DNA from: Hyphomonadaceae bacterium UBA2389
Lineage (GTDB): Bacteria > Pseudomonadota > Alphaproteobacteria > Caulobacterales > Aquidulcibacteraceae
Direction: 5' to 3'
Assembly (NCBI GenBank): GCA_002343395.1
Contig: DDSN01000077.1
Span: forward strand, 1 to 13,545
DNA: 13,545 bases
Part shown: positions 13,475 to 13,545 of the stretch, piece after piece
Layout of the letters: every line of letters starts with the position of its first letter
How positions within the stretch are numbered: position 1 is the first letter of the stretch
Position numbers and translations under genes: made by a program
Notes under the pieces: generated by a model
The model's database searches: none
The model's input: the letters and a program-made list of their open reading frames with translations, nothing else
Told to the model about the DNA's origin: nothing

Positions 13475-13521
13475 CCGCCCTCCTTTGAGCCCTCCCGCTT
13501 GGCGGTGCGGGCTTGGACGGG

Positions 13522-13545
13522 GCCTGGGTAGCTCAGTTGGTAGAG
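13522..13545 (+). tRNA. tRNA, 5' part only (identity undetermined)
   Basis: The last 24 bases read as a tRNA 5' half: a seven-base acceptor strand GCCTGGG (13522-13528), T8-A9, then a D-arm GCTC, AGTTGGTAGA and the start of the closing G. This is the canonical pattern of elongator tRNAs. The anticodon lies outside the window, so the amino acid cannot be assigned. The acceptor strand resembles those of bacterial tRNA-Phe, but that is only a guess. Confidence 0.88.

Noticed and set aside
13488..13513. Hairpin before the tRNA as a terminator
   Set aside because: No T tract on either strand; its position just after a strong promoter fits a leader structure better.

Overview
The window is GC-rich, densely coding chromosomal DNA of an alphaproteobacterium, most likely from the Caulobacterales/Hyphomonadaceae neighbourhood. 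The basis for this is the alphaproteobacterial form of NAD kinase, a DUF2336 protein, a small Hpt protein, a degenerate EAL protein and TTAA-type half-sites reminiscent of CtrA boxes. This placement is inferred from the gene families, not from a database comparison. There are 14 protein genes (one of them partial), a partial tRNA at the right edge, and no insertion sequence, phage gene or CRISPR array. No gene-free stretch exceeds about 160 bases.

Left part (1-4702). A class II aldolase/adducin-type gene runs off the left edge on the minus strand. It is divergent from nadK (NAD kinase), which is followed on the plus strand by an Hpt-domain phosphotransfer protein and a degenerate EAL-domain protein. 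The EAL gene meets a convergent DUF2336 gene, and the two share a CTAA stop overlap. Divergent from DUF2336, across a 100-base spacer with a hyphenated palindrome, is a class III (CaiB/BaiF) CoA-transferase. It also ends in a CTAA convergent overlap, with the last gene of the long minus-strand cluster.

Right part (4699-13365, all minus strand). Nine tightly packed genes read from right to left: an M48-family Tat/lipoprotein metallopeptidase, a CphA/RimK-like ATP-grasp ligase, a FolC-like Mur ligase, a patatin-like phospholipase, a SLOG-like nucleotide-binding protein, a ThiO/DAO-type FAD oxidoreductase, an acyl-CoA dehydrogenase, a PepSY membrane protein and a soluble lytic-transglycosylase-fold protein. 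Three successive junctions are 4-base ATGA overlaps, and every other junction is a short gap or overlap. Cotranscription from upstream of the M48 gene is therefore likely, although the patatin gene has its own strong ribosome binding site.

The most interesting unit is the translationally coupled patatin/SLOG pair. It has the shape of a lipase effector plus nucleotide-sensor module like those in nucleotide-signalling conflict systems, but no cyclase is visible. The second is the ATP-grasp/FolC-like pair, which resembles a cyanophycin-synthetase domain set split over two genes and suggests an uncharacterised amide-ligating pathway. At the right edge a strong sigma70-type promoter drives a tRNA gene cut off by the window end.
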